Part shown: positions 1 to 12,428 of the stretch, one piece after another
Position numbering within the stretch: the first letter of the stretch is position 1
Layout of the letters: each line of letters opens with the position of its first letter
Made by a program: the position numbers and the translations under genes
Source of the DNA: Symsagittifera roscoffensis
Taxonomy: Eukaryota; Xenacoelomorpha; Acoela; Convolutidae
DNA: 64,000 nt
Direction: 5' to 3'
Assembly: GCF_963678635.1 (NCBI RefSeq)
Contig: NC_087062.1
Span: 88,387,845-88,451,844 of the forward strand
Notes under the pieces: model-generated
Seen by the model: the letters and a program-made list of their open reading frames with translations, nothing else
What the model was told of the DNA's origin: nothing
Database searches by the model: none

Positions 1-700
1 ATCCAAGAAGCCTCCGTCTACAAAAGTTTAGACAACATCACTTTTTTGAGAACACCCAAAAGACGAAAAAGTTCAACCCCAAACCTATAAATAGGTTTTT
101 TAATCGAGCAAGGCGCAGATTCAAAAACCATTAAGGTTAACACTTGGAATGAAATAAGCTCGCTACATCCCAAACTGCTACTCCGTAGTTCCTTAAGGAA
201 ATAAGCCACTGCACAAGTTACCTGTATCAAGAATTAAAGAAAAATTCGATCATATCTCCAACCGACTGAAACAATGGAACAAAATAAATTTCTAACTAAA
301 CCGTTTTGAACAACTATTTCACAAAACAGGTCAGAAACAAAACATAACAGAAAAATCATTCATCACAAAATAAATACCAACAACTATTAAAATAAATAGT
401 TGACTACAAATCAAACAGAAATACACGCGGAAAGAATAACACTTCTTTGCCATTTTTTCAAAGATTAAAGGAACAACCTATTTTTTTTCTCAAAAGTCTA
501 TCCGATATTTAAGAACAAGAACATTTGAAACCATTAACTGGCTACGCATATAATTTCCCTATCTCATTAAAACAACAACCGCCAAAAATTACTAAAAATG
601 TATTCATCTGACCTTGAATTAAGAACACTTCCCACTTTATTTGAAATTCCGAAATAATCACTATTCAAAAGATTTAAAAGGCAAAAAACACAAGTACACA
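1..700 (+). repeat. Decayed retroelement segment, direct repeat of 4657-5345
   Basis: From about position 8 this stretch matches 4664-5345 almost base for base, with scattered substitutions and small indels. It lies directly upstream of the integrase remnant at 715, so it is probably the preceding part of the same pol gene. I recognise no reverse transcriptase or RNase H motif in it. The + strand is rich in A and poor in G. All frames are closed. Confidence 0.6.
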
Positions 701-714
701 AACCTAGAATCTCA

Positions 715-1335
715 CATGCTCCATGGACAAATGGACCAGTTGAAGGTATGAACAGTTCATTCTAAGAATAACTCCGATGCGTAATTAACGGAAACGATAA
801 AAAACTAGACTGAATGGTCAACAGACGTAAGTTATTTCCAGTAGCATATAACTCTCAATTTACAACATCGTTTGGAATATCACCTTATGAAATGATTTTT
901 GACCAAAAATTACGCAAACCAATAGTTTTAACAATAACCGCATGAAAAAACGAGAATATCGTCATCCATCAAAAGACTCCATATGTTGCAAGTTACCACT
1001 TTAAACTCACGATGAAGATCATTTTTACTACTCACAAAAAAACTAGCTACCTGAACCCACAGGAAAGGATTCTACATAGAGATAAAAAAACACAAATTAT
1101 GTCAGAAATTAGCAAAAAAAAAGTTACAAAGACAAAGTTTTTTCTTCTCAATTCAATTAATTTTTTACACCCATCCAGATCTAAGAATTGGGTTCATTCT
1201 TTTTCCAATTTTCACATTACACAGAAGAATATCGAAGACATCATAACCAATAAGAGAAGGATCGTACCAAATTACTGATAGTCCCACAGATGTGACTTAT
1301 AAACTAATTGACAAAAAAAGCAGATAACTCAACAG
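715..1335 (+). pseudogene. Ty3/gypsy-type integrase, C-terminal part, broken
   Basis: The reading begins with a histidine-proline-tryptophan-threonine-asparagine-glycine stretch followed by a glutamate, the usual surroundings of the last catalytic residue of a retroelement integrase core. About 55 codons further on comes SPYEMIFDQKLRKP, typical of Ty3/gypsy integrases. Near 1258-1330 a GPY/F-like module with DVTYKLIDKKSR follows in another frame. Several in-frame stops and at least one frameshift show that it is dead. Integrase would join the reverse-transcribed element to host DNA. Assignment to Ty3/gypsy (Metaviridae) rests on the core spacing and the GPY/F module; the catalytic triad cannot be checked because the N-terminal part is unreadable. 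Confidence 0.8.
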
Positions 1336-2950
1336 AGAAACAGCCATTCGAGAACTTACTCAGATGCATTCTGTGTCTGGACTCCTTTTTGTTGAAACAC
1401 CACAAGTCCTCATCAGTAAAAAAACACCCTATAATTCAAAAATTTCACAAAAACCACGGAACAGCACGACCAAAAAACGTACAAGAAAACTATCCTAAAT
1501 TCAACACTACTACATAAACATTTTTTTCAAAAGTCTCATCATTATCCAAATGAAATATACATCTTATCCATGTTCATTGATTTTAGGTTTTTAATTTAAA
1601 TATAAATTTCTCAGGAATGGTTTTTTCAGCCAATCATCTCTCTTCATTTTTTCATATTTTTAAATCGCCACCACCATTTAATTAAACGATCAAATCCAAA
1701 CTTGAACTAGAACTGTAACTCCAACTTATAAAACTTTCAGGTTAAAAGTAAGCAACAACCTGATTATTGACAAGTTAAACAAACTTTATATCAAAACTAG
1801 AACACTCAATACAAAAATCAACAAAATTGATTATATACAGACCCCAAAAATCACCAAAAGAAAAAAAAAGAATTTAGCGTAAAACTAAAACTTCATCAGA
1901 TATCCTAGCTTTTAGTTAATCTACATGAAAAGAAATCCTGATCATCCTATAAATAGAAACAAGAAGTAGCAACCTAATATCAAACCCTTAAAACTGGTCT
2001 TGACCAAAACCTCCCGTTAACCAATCCTTTTATCAAAAATCAATAAGCAATCCGACCCCACAAAAAAATTCAGAAGTTTAGAAAAATTGGTGGGAATCGA
2101 ATTAAATTTTTTAAGATTTTCTTAAAAAGTTGAACAACTGTATTTAAAGCGAGCATTCGAAAATCAACTTAATTTTTCTAGAAGGATTTAGTTTTTGTTT
2201 TTTGGTATTGTATCAATTACCGAGAAACAAAATCTGAAACCTATCCGAAGGGTTAAATTGATTTTCTAATGCTCACTTTAAACTCAGTTGTTCAACTTTT
2301 TGAGAAAACCTTAATTAATTTAATTCAATTCCCATCAATTTTTCTAAACTTCTGATTTTTTTTTAATTTCAACTGATATCTTAGAATTAAGTAATTTCCT
2401 AGTTTTTGAGCTCAATTTGCCATTTTCTGATTTTTATGGCAATTTTATATCTCCTTCTTCCAAACCATTGACAACGTAACCAGGTACGACCACGACCAAT
2501 TTCTTTTCTTATAAATGATAAAGTATCTTTTCAATCAAAACGAACTCCTCATACCTTTTTACGCTGCCTTATTATAGTTGCATCCCTCCTATTAACATTT
2601 TTAAATGTCTTAAGAAAGCAGTAGTTGCCTTAAAACTAACAGTTTGTTTGATAATCATGTTTTTCGAAGATTACTACCAAGAACATATTTCTTCCTAAAT
2701 TTAACTGACATAATCCAAGAACCTAAATCAAGATTGCTGATCAAACCCCATTAACAGATTCCATATCTGTTAAGCCAACCAAAATTCCAAATAAAATACC
2801 CCGCATGGTCGATAAATTGAACATACAGGTAACCCATTATGAAGCACCTACCCGGATATCATAAGTTGAAAACCCATAAGACATTCAAAAAATACAAACA
2901 ACTTTTGTCAGAACCAGTAAATCCAGCAGATCATACGTTCTTTAATATGA
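1299..2950 (+). repeat. Post-integrase end and candidate LTR/UTR, copy 1
   Basis: This 1.65 kb stretch is repeated at 6675-8330 with only scattered differences. Its first 200 bases are the end of the pol reading (remnants of the tail after the GPY/F module). The rest is non-coding and lies between integrase and a gag-like region, where a shared LTR of two head-to-tail elements is expected. I could not find convincing TG..CA ends, a primer-binding site or target duplications, so 'LTR' is inference from position. A foldback MITE sits inside it. Confidence 0.5.
2065..2365. mobile_element. Foldback MITE nested in the retroelement, copy 1
   Basis: An imperfect inverted repeat of about 300 bp. The left arm starts near TTCAGAAGTTTAGAAAAATT and the right arm ends with its complement, AATTTTTCTAAACTTCTGA. 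The inner arms also pair (TTGAACAACTG / CAGTTGTTCAA; GAGCATT / AATGCTC). No reading frame. It looks like a non-autonomous foldback element. An identical arrangement at 7465-7770 means that it entered before the host sequence was duplicated. Confidence 0.7.
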
Positions 2951-2999
2951 ATCACAAAACAAACCGACATATACAAACAAACCGACATGATCTAAAGCC

Positions 3000-4503
3000 C
3001 GCGCTGCAACTCTTGTAAGCTAAAAATTTACTAAAAAATTCTTTGAAAAAAAACACTGTTCACAAATAACCAGAGAAACAAAAAGAGACTAGATCACGAA
3101 TAAAATTACCAGAAACATAATAAACGACTACTACATCTTAATCACAAAGACTGTAAGAACGAAATAAAACGTTCAAGTTTGTTCAAAATAAAGAAAACAC
3201 CCAAACACGTTTTTCTAGACTCAACCTATCAGCATCAAGTTGTTCAAATTCGAAGCCAAAAAACAACTCAACGAAATATGCCCCTATCATTTCGCAAAGG
3301 GATGGTTAACTTATGATCTTCGCGATAAAAACTGGATACTTTTTCTTAGTGTAAATGACGCATCAAAATTTAAAGCTAGCACGAAAAACAGAATATCATA
3401 AAAAAAATGTTTTCGATTTCAAATACAACTCGAACAAGTTCAACTCACACGAGATTATGAAGACGACAACATAGTCAAAAGGAGCATGCGCTTGTCCAGT
3501 AATTAAAGATACTGCGACCCCACAACTCGTCCCCAGGCAACAGCACCTTTACACAATAAAATCCATGATTCAGATAGTGAGGTAGCAGAGAAATTAAATT
3601 ATAATTTGAACAAGAAAGGAAACCAAATTTTAAAGTAAAATATTCAATCAAGAATTAGTGTGACTACTTTTGACAATACGGACACTGTATTGCTGATTGT
3701 AGACAAAAACAGCAAAATAAATCAAACAGACCGCCGAAACACAAAGAACCAAAAATTTTCTTTATCTTTGAACAAAAAAAGATCAAAACTCATTTAATGA
3801 AAATACTCAAAGTAATAGTAGCCCAAGAAACCGCTTTAATCTAGCTATTTAGCTATTTTAACATTAGATAGATCACAATCACCATACAACTAAAACTCTT
3901 GAAGAAGATCCTCATTTCGAAAAAGTCAAATACTAATTAACAAAACAGATATAACCGCTCTAATAGCCACAACAGTCAATGTAGGAACAACTATTCAATA
4001 TCAATCATAAACAGAAGTAAATTTTTTAGTTATAAAAGAAATTGTTCATACTCATATAATCGCAATAGATATTACTCAAACGACCGTTCAAGAAAAACTT
4101 TTCAAATAATCGCAAGAAAACTAATCAAGCAACAATTATTTGAAAAACTTTAATAATGACCCAAATAACAGAAACTATAATCACAGATAACGTGAAAATT
4201 CATTTAATTACAGAACTAAATAACACTAGTTATCAAAATAGATCATCTAGAAATTATTCCAAGTCAACACAAAAAATTCACAATAATCAAATAGACAAAA
4301 TCAAAAATATAGAAGGAGCACACCGAATTTTTGGCGACAAAATAATCAAGTAAACTCAACAAGTGAAACAACCCCTGACTCACCAGGGATTGAGACCTAT
4401 GAAATTTCAGAATTTCAATTAAAACACATCTATTGTGAAAGCACTGACGACGAAAGTGACACAGACAACACATTAATTAATAAATTGATTAAAAAAATAA
4501 CAT
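3000..4503 (+). pseudogene. Gag-like region with a degenerate CCHC zinc knuckle
   Basis: At 3659-3700 the frame reads C-D-Y-F-stop-Q-Y-G-H-C-I-A-D-C. This is the spacing of a retroelement CCHC knuckle (C-x2-C-x4-H-x4-C) with the second cysteine changed to phenylalanine and a TGA inside. Downstream, to about 4300, lie asparagine/arginine-rich pieces in shifting frames. From about 4309 to 4503 one frame is open and ends in an acidic tail (ESTDDESDTDNT). The part at 3000-3500 is repeated at 9463-10005. Order and content fit a decayed gag nucleocapsid region. The match to a specific gag family is not established. Confidence 0.55.
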
Positions 4504-4656
4504 GAAAAAGAATTTTACTTCCACACTGATCACCATCAAAACGCTTACCGTGACAGCAATTTCCATGAATCAAGCAAAAACCAAACAACAAAATTCAATT
4601 AAATACTTCATTTTGACAACAACTACGACATAACAAATAATATATATCAAAATAGC

Positions 4657-5345
4657 AAATCCTAGAAGCCTCCGTCTACAAAAGTTTAGATAACATCACT
4701 TTTTTGAGAAAACCCAAAAAGACAAAAATGTTCAACCCCAAAGCTATAGATAGGTTTTTTAGTCGAGCAAGGCGCAGAATCAAATGCCATTAAGGTTATC
4801 ACATGGAATGAAATAAGCTCGCTACATCCCAAACTGCTTTTGCGTAGTACCTTAAGGAAATAAGCCACTGCACAAACTACACTTTTCAAGAATTAAAGAA
4901 AAATTCGATCATATCTCCGACCGACTAAAACAATGGAACAAAATAAACTTCTAATTAAACCCCTTTAGACAACTATTTCACAAAGTAGGTAAGAACAAAA
5001 TATAATAGAAAAACCATTCATCACAAAATTTATACCAACAATTATTAAAATAAACAGTTGACTACAAATCAAACAGAAATACACGCGGATAGAAAAACTT
5101 TTAATTGCCATTTTTTCCAAGATTAAATGAACAACCTTTTTTTTCTCAAAAGTTTATCCGATATTCAAAAACAGGAACATTTGAAACCCTTAACTGGTTA
5201 CGCATACAGTTTCTCTATCTCATTAAATCAACAACGGCCAAAAATTACCAAAAATGCATATATCTGACCTTGAATTCAGAACACTTCCCACTTTAATTAA
5301 AATGCCAAAATAATCACTATTAAATTGATTTAAAAGGAAAAACAC
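4657..5345 (+). repeat. Second copy of the 1-700 retroelement segment
   Basis: Direct repeat of 1-690, starting at the shared stretch GAAGCCTCCGTCTACAAAAG. Similarity fades after about 5345, before the point where the first copy enters the integrase. The copy follows the gag-like region, which gives the expected gag-pol order for one element running from about 3000 to 6665. Confidence 0.65.
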
Positions 5346-6111
5346 ACAAGTACATACCACACTCCTTATGGTTAAAAAACAAGACATACTTAAAAACACA
5401 TAAGCAAACACCACAACCTAATAAATCCTCTACAATAATTGAAAAAAGACCTAATTAAAACAATTAATTTAGCACGATCATTACACACCTACAAAAAATA
5501 CACCATAAACCAAATAATTGATTTAGAAGATCCAATAATTACTATACCTCTATCAAGTCAAGAAAATCAAATTATCGTCTTGCCATGCCCAGTCAACTTA
5601 ACAACTGACCTACTCAAAAAGTACCAAAACTTTGACCTTACCTTCTAAAACGCCAACTAGAATCTTGTTACAAACACTAGCTAACAAAACTAAACCCGCA
5701 AAAGCCGATACAACCATTTTAGGGCACAAAACATTACTAAGATCATTTCGAAAACTGAACACTAGATCAATAAACCAAAACACTGATCATTAAGGATGTC
5801 ATTACACAGATACAAAAGTACCCTGCCCACCACTAAGTTTGTTTTTATTAGCAATCAACACATCACACTCTTGAAATACAAAAAGACATATTGTTTCGGG
5901 AAAAAAAATAATTATTTAACAAAAAAAAATTTCTTCCCCAACGCACCATTATAGTTTTTTCCAGTATAGTTTTTTCCAGTTTTTTCCAGTTTTTCCGATT
6001 GAAGTTTTTTCCAGTGAATGTCTTATCTGTCAATTGAATAAACCTTTTCCACATTAAAAACAAGGACAAAGCGTATATTTTAACCACAATATTTCATTTG
6101 TTACAAAAGGC
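5346..6111 (+). other. Retroelement interior without recognisable domain
   Basis: A 70-codon open frame at 5439-5648 (starting MKKDLIKTINLARSLHTYKK) stands out from the closed surroundings, but I do not recognise it. Around 5945-6020 the sequence repeats TTTTTTCCAG about six times with variations. Nothing else can be supported here. Confidence 0.25.
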
Positions 6112-6306
6112 CCTTCAATCTATTTCCTAATTTTACAATTCACAGAGGAATATCGAAAATATCATAACCAATAAAAGAAGGACCATACCAAATTACTGAT
6201 AGTCACATCAGTGGGACTATCAGTAATTTGGTATGGTCCTTCTTTTATTGGTTATGATATCTTCGATATTCCTCTATGAATTGTAAAATTAGGAAATAGA
6301 TTGAAT
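6112..6306. repeat. Palindrome with arms of about 93 bp
   Basis: The left arm (about 6112-6203) and right arm (about 6206-6306) are near-perfect reverse complements around the short centre CACATCAGTG. The arms are integrase-end sequence, also present once at about 1210-1285. It marks the turning point of an inverted duplication, because the right arm continues as reversed integrase sequence to about 6665. Confidence 0.8.
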
Positions 6307-6665
6307 CCAATTTTTCGATCCGGATGGGTGTAAATTGTGAATTTATTTGAGAAGAAAATACTTTGTCTTTGTAACAATTTTTTTTTGCTAATTTTTGACA
6401 TTATTTGTTTTGTTTTTTATCTCTATGTAGAATCCTTTCCTGTGGATTTCGGAAACTACTTTATTTGTGATTGATGAAAACGATCTTCATCGTGAGTTTG
6501 AAGTGGTAAGTTGGAGCATATGGAGTCTGTTGATGGTTGACGATATCCTTGTCTTTTCATGCGTTTTTTTATAACACTATTAGTTTGCGTAATTTTTGGT
6601 CAAAAAACATTTCATAAGATGATATTCCAAAAATTGTTGTAATTTGAGAGTTATATGCTACTGGA
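6206..6665 (-). pseudogene. Inverted copy of the integrase end
   Basis: Reverse complement of about 840-1290, carrying the coding remnant of the integrase C-terminal part on the minus strand. It is flanked on both sides by retroelement sequence in the plus orientation, so only this segment was flipped. Numerous stops and indels. It ends abruptly at about 6665, where the plus-oriented post-integrase sequence resumes. Confidence 0.75.
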
Positions 6666-6674
6666 AATAACCTA

Positions 6675-8330
6675 AGTACAAACTAATTGACGAAAAAAGC
6701 AGATAACTCAACAGAGAAACAACCTCATACCATATCCCTCAAAAGAAAACGCCATCCGAAAGATTACTCAGATACATTCTGTTCTGAACTCCTTTTTGTT
6801 GAAACACCACAAGTCCTCATCAATAAAAAAAAACTTTTAATTCGAAAGTTTTACAAAAACTACGGAACAGCACGACCAAAAAACGTACAAGAAAACTAAA
6901 CTAATTTCAACACTGCTACATAAACATTTTTTTCAAAAGTCTCATCATTATCCAAATGAAAAATACATCTTATCCATGTTCATCGATTTTAGGTTTTTAA
7001 TTTAAATATAAATTTTTCAGGAATAGTTTTTTCAGCCAATCATCTCTCTTCATTTTTTTCATATTTTTAAATCGCCACCACTATTTAATTAAACAATCAA
7101 ATCCAAACTTGAACTAGACCTGTAACTCCAACTTAGAAACTTTCAGGTTAAAAGTAAGCAACAACCTGATTATTGACAAGTTAAACAAACATTATATCAA
7201 AACAAGAACACTCAATACAAAAATCAACAAAATTGAATATATAGAGACTCCAAAAATCACCAAAAGAAAAAAAAGAAATTAGTGTAAAACTAAAACTTCA
7301 TCAGATATCCTAGCTTTCAGTTAATCTACCTGAAAAGAACCCCTGATCATCCTATAAATAGAAACAAGAAGTAGCAACCTAATATCAAACCCTTAAAACT
7401 GGTATTGACCAAAACCTCCCGATAACCAATCTTTTTATCAAAAATCAATAAGCAATCCGACCCCACAAAAAAATTCAGAAGTTTAGAAAAATTGGTGGGA
7501 ATCGAATTAAATTTTTTAAGATTTTCTTAAAAAGTTGAACAACTGTATTTAAAGCGAGCATTCGAAAATCAACTTAATTTTTCTAGAAGGATTTAGTTTT
7601 TGTTTTTTGGTATTGTATCAATTACCGAGAAACAAAATCTGAAACCTATCCGAAGGGTTAAATTGATTTTCTAATGCTCACTTTAAACTCAGTTGTTCAA
7701 CTTTTTGAGAAAACCTTAATTAATTTAATTCAATTCCCATCAATTTTTCTAAACTTCTGATTTTTTTTTAATTTCAACTGATATCTTAGAATTAAGTAAT
7801 TTCCTAGTTTTTGAGCTCAATTTGCCATTTTCTGATTTTTATGGCAATTTTATATCTCCTTCTTCCAAACCAATGACAACGTAACCAGGTACGACCACGA
7901 CCAATTTCTTTTCTTATAAATGATAAAGTATCTTTTTAATCAAAACGAACTCCTCATACCTTTGTACGCTTCCTTATTATAGTTGCATCCCTCCTATTAA
8001 CATTTTTAAATGTCTTAAGAAGGCAGTAATTGCCTTAAAACTATCAATTTGTTTGATAATCATGTTTTTTGAAGATTACTACTAAGAACAAATTTTTCCT
8101 AAATTTAACTGACATAATCCATGAACCTATATCAAAATTGCCGATCAAACCCCATTTACAGATTCCATATCTGTAGCCATCCAAATATCCAAATGAAATA
8201 CCCCGCATGATCGATAAATCGAACACACGGTTAACCCACTATGAAGCAACTACCCGGATATCATAAGTTGAAAACCCATAGGACTTTAAAAAAAATAGAA
8301 ACAACTTTTGTCAGAACGAGATCCAGCGGA
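6675..8330 (+). repeat. Post-integrase end and candidate LTR/UTR, copy 2
   Basis: Second copy of 1299-2950. At 6687-6899 a 70-codon frame survives that corresponds to the end of pol after the GPY/F module; the same stretch in copy 1 has a deletion. The rest is closed. If the pair are LTRs, they bound an element of about 7 kb (1.3-8.3 kb). Similarity to copy 1 stops near 8340. Confidence 0.5.
7465..7770. mobile_element. Foldback MITE nested in the retroelement, copy 2
   Basis: Same foldback as at 2065-2365, at the same relative position and almost identical, with the same inner sequence TATTGTATCAATTACCGAG between the arms. It was therefore copied together with the surrounding sequence and did not insert independently. 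Confidence 0.7.
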
Positions 8331-8372
8331 TCAAAACGCACTTTAATGTGAATCACAAAAGAAACCGACAGA

Positions 8373-9462
8373 TAATCTCTACCAACCATTATCACAAGAC
8401 GTGAAAAGATCTTGAAATCAAAGTCAAGTCAAAATACTGCGATCGAATGACTAATAATTCACCACGACGCGATAGAAAACTAACAACACCACGAGTACAT
8501 TTCAACATACCCTCACAAGGGCATCTTCTACTTTCAAGTCTCTCAATAAGTATACAAAACACTGCTCCGCCTAAGAGTCTTTTTAGACGCCAAAAATACC
8601 AAACCTACCATCAGACTAGCTAATTTCAACTCCAACCTCTGAACAAAAAAAAGCACCTTCATACAGACTTCCATATTGATCAAATTACTCATTTCTCCAC
8701 GGCAAACCAAGCCTAGCAACGACCCATCTGATATTTTTTTCTGATACAATTTTAGTATCACTTTTTCCCTAGCATCGACACCATCAGAAGCAATTATTTC
8801 ATCTCTAAAAATCTTTCGCCTAAATTTGCAACAACATTTGAATAATAGTTATCAGGAATTACAAAAAATTACAAACCCTTGCGATTAGATTAGAACGACT
8901 TTGTAGCACCTCTTCTTTTATTTGTTCCGTTTTTCGATACCACTCGACTCCTCAGTTGGTCATTAAACTGATTACAAAATAGACAAGACATCCACAAATA
9001 TATGCAAGACCACAATGTTCAAAAGTTTTCCCACAAAATCTTGTGCCCAAATTCGGAATGTCTGAATAATTGTACAAATCACTCATTACCACTATCTCAA
9101 TCAGACATAAATTTACAAACATTGTTTCCACTGTTTGTTCGAACAAAATTAATTTATAAACACGACAGACACAGTAAAAAAACCATTGGTAAGATATCTT
9201 TCTACAATCCATTTTCAGGGCTATCATGCACAAGTAACTTTTAACGTTGGAATCATTCAGTCTCTCTTACCTTCTCGCACATTTTGATTCAAAAGTTCAA
9301 AACAAGCCATCCCCATGCACAGGGCCATAAGACCTCCTGGTGACACACTATGATTGCGAAGACAATCAACAAAAAAAATATGCAAAAAATCAAGTAACGC
9401 TATGCGAATCAGAACCGCAAGCAATCGAAACAATCAATTTCATCGCTGCACTCTACTCTTAA
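8373..9462. other. Segment present only in the second copy
   Basis: About 1.1 kb between the candidate LTR copy 2 and the gag-like copy 2, with no counterpart between 2950 and 3000. It was either inserted here or lost from the first copy. An 80-codon open frame lies at 9002-9244 (plus) and a 93-codon frame at 8952-9233 (minus) on top of it. I recognise neither. No terminal repeats seen. Confidence 0.4.
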
Positions 9463-10005
9463 GCCCGCGCTACAACTCATGTAAGGTACAAATTTATTGA
9501 AAAAATATTTGAAAAAAAATACACTGTTCACAATTAACAAAGGGAATTAAAAATAGACAAGATCACGAATAAAATTACCAAAAACATAATAAACGACTAC
9601 TACATCTCAATAACAAAGACTGTAAAAACAAAATAAAACGTTGAATTTTGTTCAAAATAAAAAAAACACCCAAACACGTTTTTCTAGAGTCAACCCATCA
9701 GCATCAAGTTGTTCAAATTCAAAGCCAAATACAACTCGACGAAATATGCACCTATCATGAAGCAAAGGGATGATTAACTTACGATCTTTGCGATGAAAAC
9801 TGGATACTTTTTGGTGTATCTGACGCATCAAAATATAAAGCTAGCACAAAAAACACAGAATTTCAAGAAAAAATGTTTTCGATTTCAAATACAACTCGAA
9901 CAAGTTCAACTCACACGAGATTTAGAAAACGACACTATAATCAAACGAAGCATCCGCTTGCATAGTGATTAAAGATACTGCGATCCCACAATTCGCCTCC
10001 CGGCA
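9463..10005 (+). pseudogene. Gag-like region, copy 2 (5' part only)
   Basis: Repeat of 3000-3530, beginning GCCCGCGCTACAACTC, with stops in all frames. It breaks off at about 10005 before the position of the zinc knuckle. The sequence then runs into unrelated DNA and the env-like region, so most of gag and all of pol are missing from this copy. Confidence 0.5.
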
Positions 10006-10440
10006 ACCATTGTTGGATTCTCTGAAGACACAAGTCCTTTTTTTCAATTTATTTAAATTAAAAAACCATTGAATTAAAGTATCAAAAAAATTGAGCCCCT
10101 AGAGAAATATAGAAACAGAACTTGCATGCAAATGTTAAAAACCACTCATTATACCCATATTCTGGAATTCTACTTGAATATGACAAAGAATATGATTTGA
10201 AAACAGGAAAAATTCATATTTCCCAAACTCGCCACAAATCGAAACAGACAATGAATTTTATTATATACCAGTAAAACTATAATTAAATAACAAAAAAGTT
10301 GTAAATTTTTCCAGAAAACAGTGACGGTACACGCTTGCAAGAACTATCTCTAATGAACCACACAAGTTTTGGAGCAATCCATTATGGTAAACACCAAGAC
10401 GTGAAGTTGGATCATACTATACTATAAGTAGAAATTTTTC

Positions 10441-11715
10441 AAGAAATGTCACAATCAAAATTCGAAGCAATACACCATCTATGTGATTTAGAAAGGACAC
10501 AGATATCACAATCACTATCATTAGCAGTAATAAAAATTCCTTTTGCAGTATACATCCTCTCAGGAAACCGCTCAAGTTTCGCTGGTTACAAAGTAAACAT
10601 CCTTCAGTACAGCACATGCACTGAGAAAACTTCACCAGTCTATAAATTTGCAGAAAAACGATGCCATCATCAAAAATACCCATTTTTGTGAAAACAAAGT
10701 TCATTTTGTCGATGCATTATTAAGAAAAACCCTTCTTTGGAATACGGCCGTCCCATGTGTATCACAGTATAGTCACAACATAGTACAGCTTAATCTCGAC
10801 CATGATAATATTATTTCTTCATAGCGTACGCCACATTGAAGCCAGAAATTTTTGAAAGCATACGCGCAATTCAGAAATTAAAGAAATTTTTGAAAACATA
10901 CGCGCAATAGCTAGAAAACCTGATATCGAATTACAATCTAAAGGAATATATTCTTAATCCGATAATAAAAATCATATATGATTTCAACAATTCCCGGAAC
11001 TTCTCACAGAAATGGACACCAGACAAAGGCAATCAAACGATCGAAATTTTAGGAAATTTCCAGAAACAGCTGGTTTCTCAGATACCTACACTTAAGGTTA
11101 CAGTGGATATTTTAATTAAATTAAGGATTACATTTATCTCAACGGAGACAAATATTGCCCTCCAGATCTCTCCCTAATCAATATCTTTAGTTTTCTTCAA
11201 ATTAAAATTGAATTAACAGCTTTCTTAGGATGGCTCTATTACATCCTAGAAAGACTTACTATCTTATACACAATGTTTAATTCTATAGGATTTTTATATT
11301 CTAAAAAAAATACAATAAATGTGCAACACTAGAACAAGCCAGCGTAGCAAGAACAGTATTTGCAGGATTTTTTTTTGTGAATTTGATAATAATAAATTAT
11401 CAACAAACACAAAATTATACGAGTTTACACAAAACAAGTAATAAACTCCACCAATAGCACCACTCTATACCATTACTACCACCACACACTTCATCTAATC
11501 ATATTTTTTTTAGAAATAGTCCCACAAAAAGTTTTAGAACCTCGTTTTTTTAACATCATAAATCAATCAGAACAATGACTTACAACGCAGTCCCATTTCA
11601 CATATTGCATATCAGCCAAAAAGCACTGAAGAAACATATGAAGAAATAATAGAACAACCTCACACATTTAATTTTAATTCTCAAAACAAGAACTGTTATA
11701 GCTCACGATGAGCCG
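10441..11715 (+). pseudogene. Retroelement env-like glycoprotein remnant, copy 1
   Basis: The first piece, 10446-10691, is an 81-codon open frame with a CDLERTQ stretch, then GNRSSF, then spaced cysteines; the next frame contains HFVDA. This order resembles the surface region of envelope-like proteins carried by some invertebrate retroelements. Further pieces (10.9-11.2 kb; 11.2-11.4 kb with a hydrophobic segment that could span a membrane; 11.56-11.71 kb with an acidic tail containing TYEEI) follow in different frames, so the gene is broken by several frameshifts. It lies in the same orientation as gag and pol. The family is not established. An unrelated membrane protein is possible but less likely given the setting. 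Confidence 0.5.
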
Positions 11716-12428
11716 GCAACTTGGATCTCTCCATCGATCAATCTCTTATCCTTCCCATCTCTGTAATTTTTACCTCAGCCTTCACTTCTACTAACTTGCC
11801 GGTATTTAGTCCCAGTTTTTCGAGTTTCTCGTATTTTTATTTTATTTCAAACAGTTTTGGACACACACATTTCTTTTAATAACCTTGTCATTGACACTCA
11901 TTGTCATTTTTTTAATAACCCTGTCATTTTGTTATTAAACCGAGTCCCACTACTAACTACTCACAACCAATTTTTTCTCCTACAAAGTTCCCTCTCACAG
12001 AACCCTCATCACCGAGATACGTTTATTAATTCAAAAAACACGCCCGCCAGATGTATTTTTTGCGCCCTCACAAACAACTTCCCCGTTGAAGACTCTCATC
12101 CCATTACCACCCCGCATGAAAACATCCAACTTGTGGAAATACTCTTTCAGAGCATTTTAACAGCGTAAAATTTAACCGCAACTTTTCTTAATATCAAGCT
12201 AGATTTTCACCATGAATTCACAGTAACTCCTGACCAGATTAAAATCATTAGAGCACTGAAACTGCTTTCAATACCCTTACAAACTAAAAAAAGTAAAAAG
12301 CATGCATGCATTACTTCTTGTGCAATTACCCACGTTTGAAACTAACTTCCCCAATGGATTTTTTTTCTGGCCTCGACACCCGTAACTAAAAAAATTTTAC
12401 TCAAAAGTCTTTACTAGTGTGATGCAAC
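11716..12428 (+). repeat. Post-env region, copy 1
   Basis: Non-coding sequence after the env-like stop, repeated at 15334-15605 plus 16464-16989. Relative to that copy about 860 bp are missing here. The junction (near 11975) falls at a shared TCC, which looks like a deletion at microhomology. The 103-codon frame at 11857-12168 runs across this junction and so is not a gene. Confidence 0.55.

Noticed and set aside
715-3700. Alternative genetic code with TGA read as tryptophan
   Set aside because: TGA appears at tryptophan positions in the decayed retroelement, but the GPCR and lectin-like exons use TGG and end at normal stops, and the retroelement also has TAA and TAG in frame.
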